Positions 63,896 through 64,000 of a stretch of 64,000 nucleotides of DNA are shown one piece after another. Made by a program: the position numbers and the translations under genes. The DNA lies in assembly GCA_937990185.1 (NCBI GenBank), contig CALKBI010000031.1:1-64000 (forward strand), written 5' to 3'. Every line of letters starts with the position of its first letter. The first letter of the stretch is position 1. A model generated the notes under the pieces. The model was not told the DNA's origin and made no database searches. It saw only the letters and a program-made list of their open reading frames with translations. This stretch comes from an uncultured Neomegalonema sp. (GTDB lineage Bacteria; Pseudomonadota; Alphaproteobacteria; Rhodobacterales; Rhodobacteraceae).

Positions 63896-64000
63896 TCGAC
63901 TCCCTCAACTGGCAAACCACCACGACGCCAGCCGGGGTTGCTGGATGAGCCGTACATGCCGCCATCGACGCTGTAGACGTTGGTGTAGCCTCGGCTCTTC
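63892..64000 (-). CDS. Rhodanese-like protein, 3' end
   Basis: Only the last 35 codons are inside the window. RGYTNVYSVDGGMYG then GWRRGGLPVEG is the end of a rhodanese domain (G-Y-x-N-V-x-x-(V/L)-x-GG ... W ... G-x-P-V). The active-site Cys loop lies outside. It is translationally coupled to the TPP enzyme through the ATGA overlap. Confidence 0.8.
   Translation of the reverse strand, partial: KSRGYTNVYSVDGGMYGSSSNPGWRRGGLPVEGVE

Overview
The window is a stretch of chromosome from an alphaproteobacterium. The best evidence is the NepR/EcfG/PhyR general stress response locus near the right end, a MipZ-type ParA ATPase, a TimA (Tim44-like) / MltA / Smr / SecB block, L21 and Pth proteins with alphaproteobacterial C-terminal extensions, and MutM with a C-x4-C zinc finger. 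Base composition looks moderate, with AT-rich intergenic patches. A Maricaulales/Hyphomonadales-like host is a reasonable guess, but no marker here proves it.

Layout. 1-1900: the 3' end of a tRNA-Gly(GCC) followed by an AT-rich accessory patch (PhcB-like methyltransferase, a small ORF with a strong promoter, a gene remnant). 1950-6264: minus-strand metabolic genes (Ldh2/DpkA oxidoreductase, CAP-domain secreted protein, and a tight operon of alpha/beta hydrolase, PLP dehydratase and two Lin0512 paralogs). 6381-9078: an unusual three-gene operon (AAA ATPase, TPR membrane protein, degenerate S26-peptidase-like membrane protein). 9132-18466: Slt, DapA, SmpB, YchF, an XRE regulator, a pseudo-M24 hydrolase, a large low-complexity lipoprotein and a small membrane protein. 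18518-25418: fmt, proA, proB, obgE, a LysE exporter pair, rpmA and extended rplU. 25803-27438: divergent Lrp regulator and a genuine ACC deaminase. 27525-34399: pth, rplY, mutM, enoyl-CoA hydratase, rpsT, dnaA and a class III sirtuin. 34401-38999: LOG protein, dapD, dapE, moaD, moaE. 39035-43413: BLUF photoreceptor, a MotA/MotB-like rod pair, a His/Gly/Phe repeat protein and a 23-residue membrane peptide. 43724-53442: M23 peptidase, ClpA/ClpS, D,D-carboxypeptidase, MipZ, L31, Prs, an aberrant PanC. 53610-58606: orphan sensor kinase, Smr, MltA, TimA, SecB. 58725-62134: general stress response locus. 62255-64000: TPP enzyme and the end of a rhodanese.

Functional links. DapA, DapD and DapE serve lysine/diaminopimelate synthesis; Slt, MltA, the M23 protein and the D,D-carboxypeptidase act on the peptidoglycan built from it. 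In the stress locus, an inverted repeat between nepR and phyR carries an EcfG-type promoter on each strand, so sigma factor, anti-sigma factor, kinase and anti-anti-sigma regulator can be co-induced by their own product. The most likely under-described systems are the AAA-TPR-S26-like operon, the hydrolase-dehydratase-Lin0512 operon, and the MotA/MotB-like pair with a very long coiled coil.

No CRISPR array, insertion sequence or convincing origin of replication was seen.
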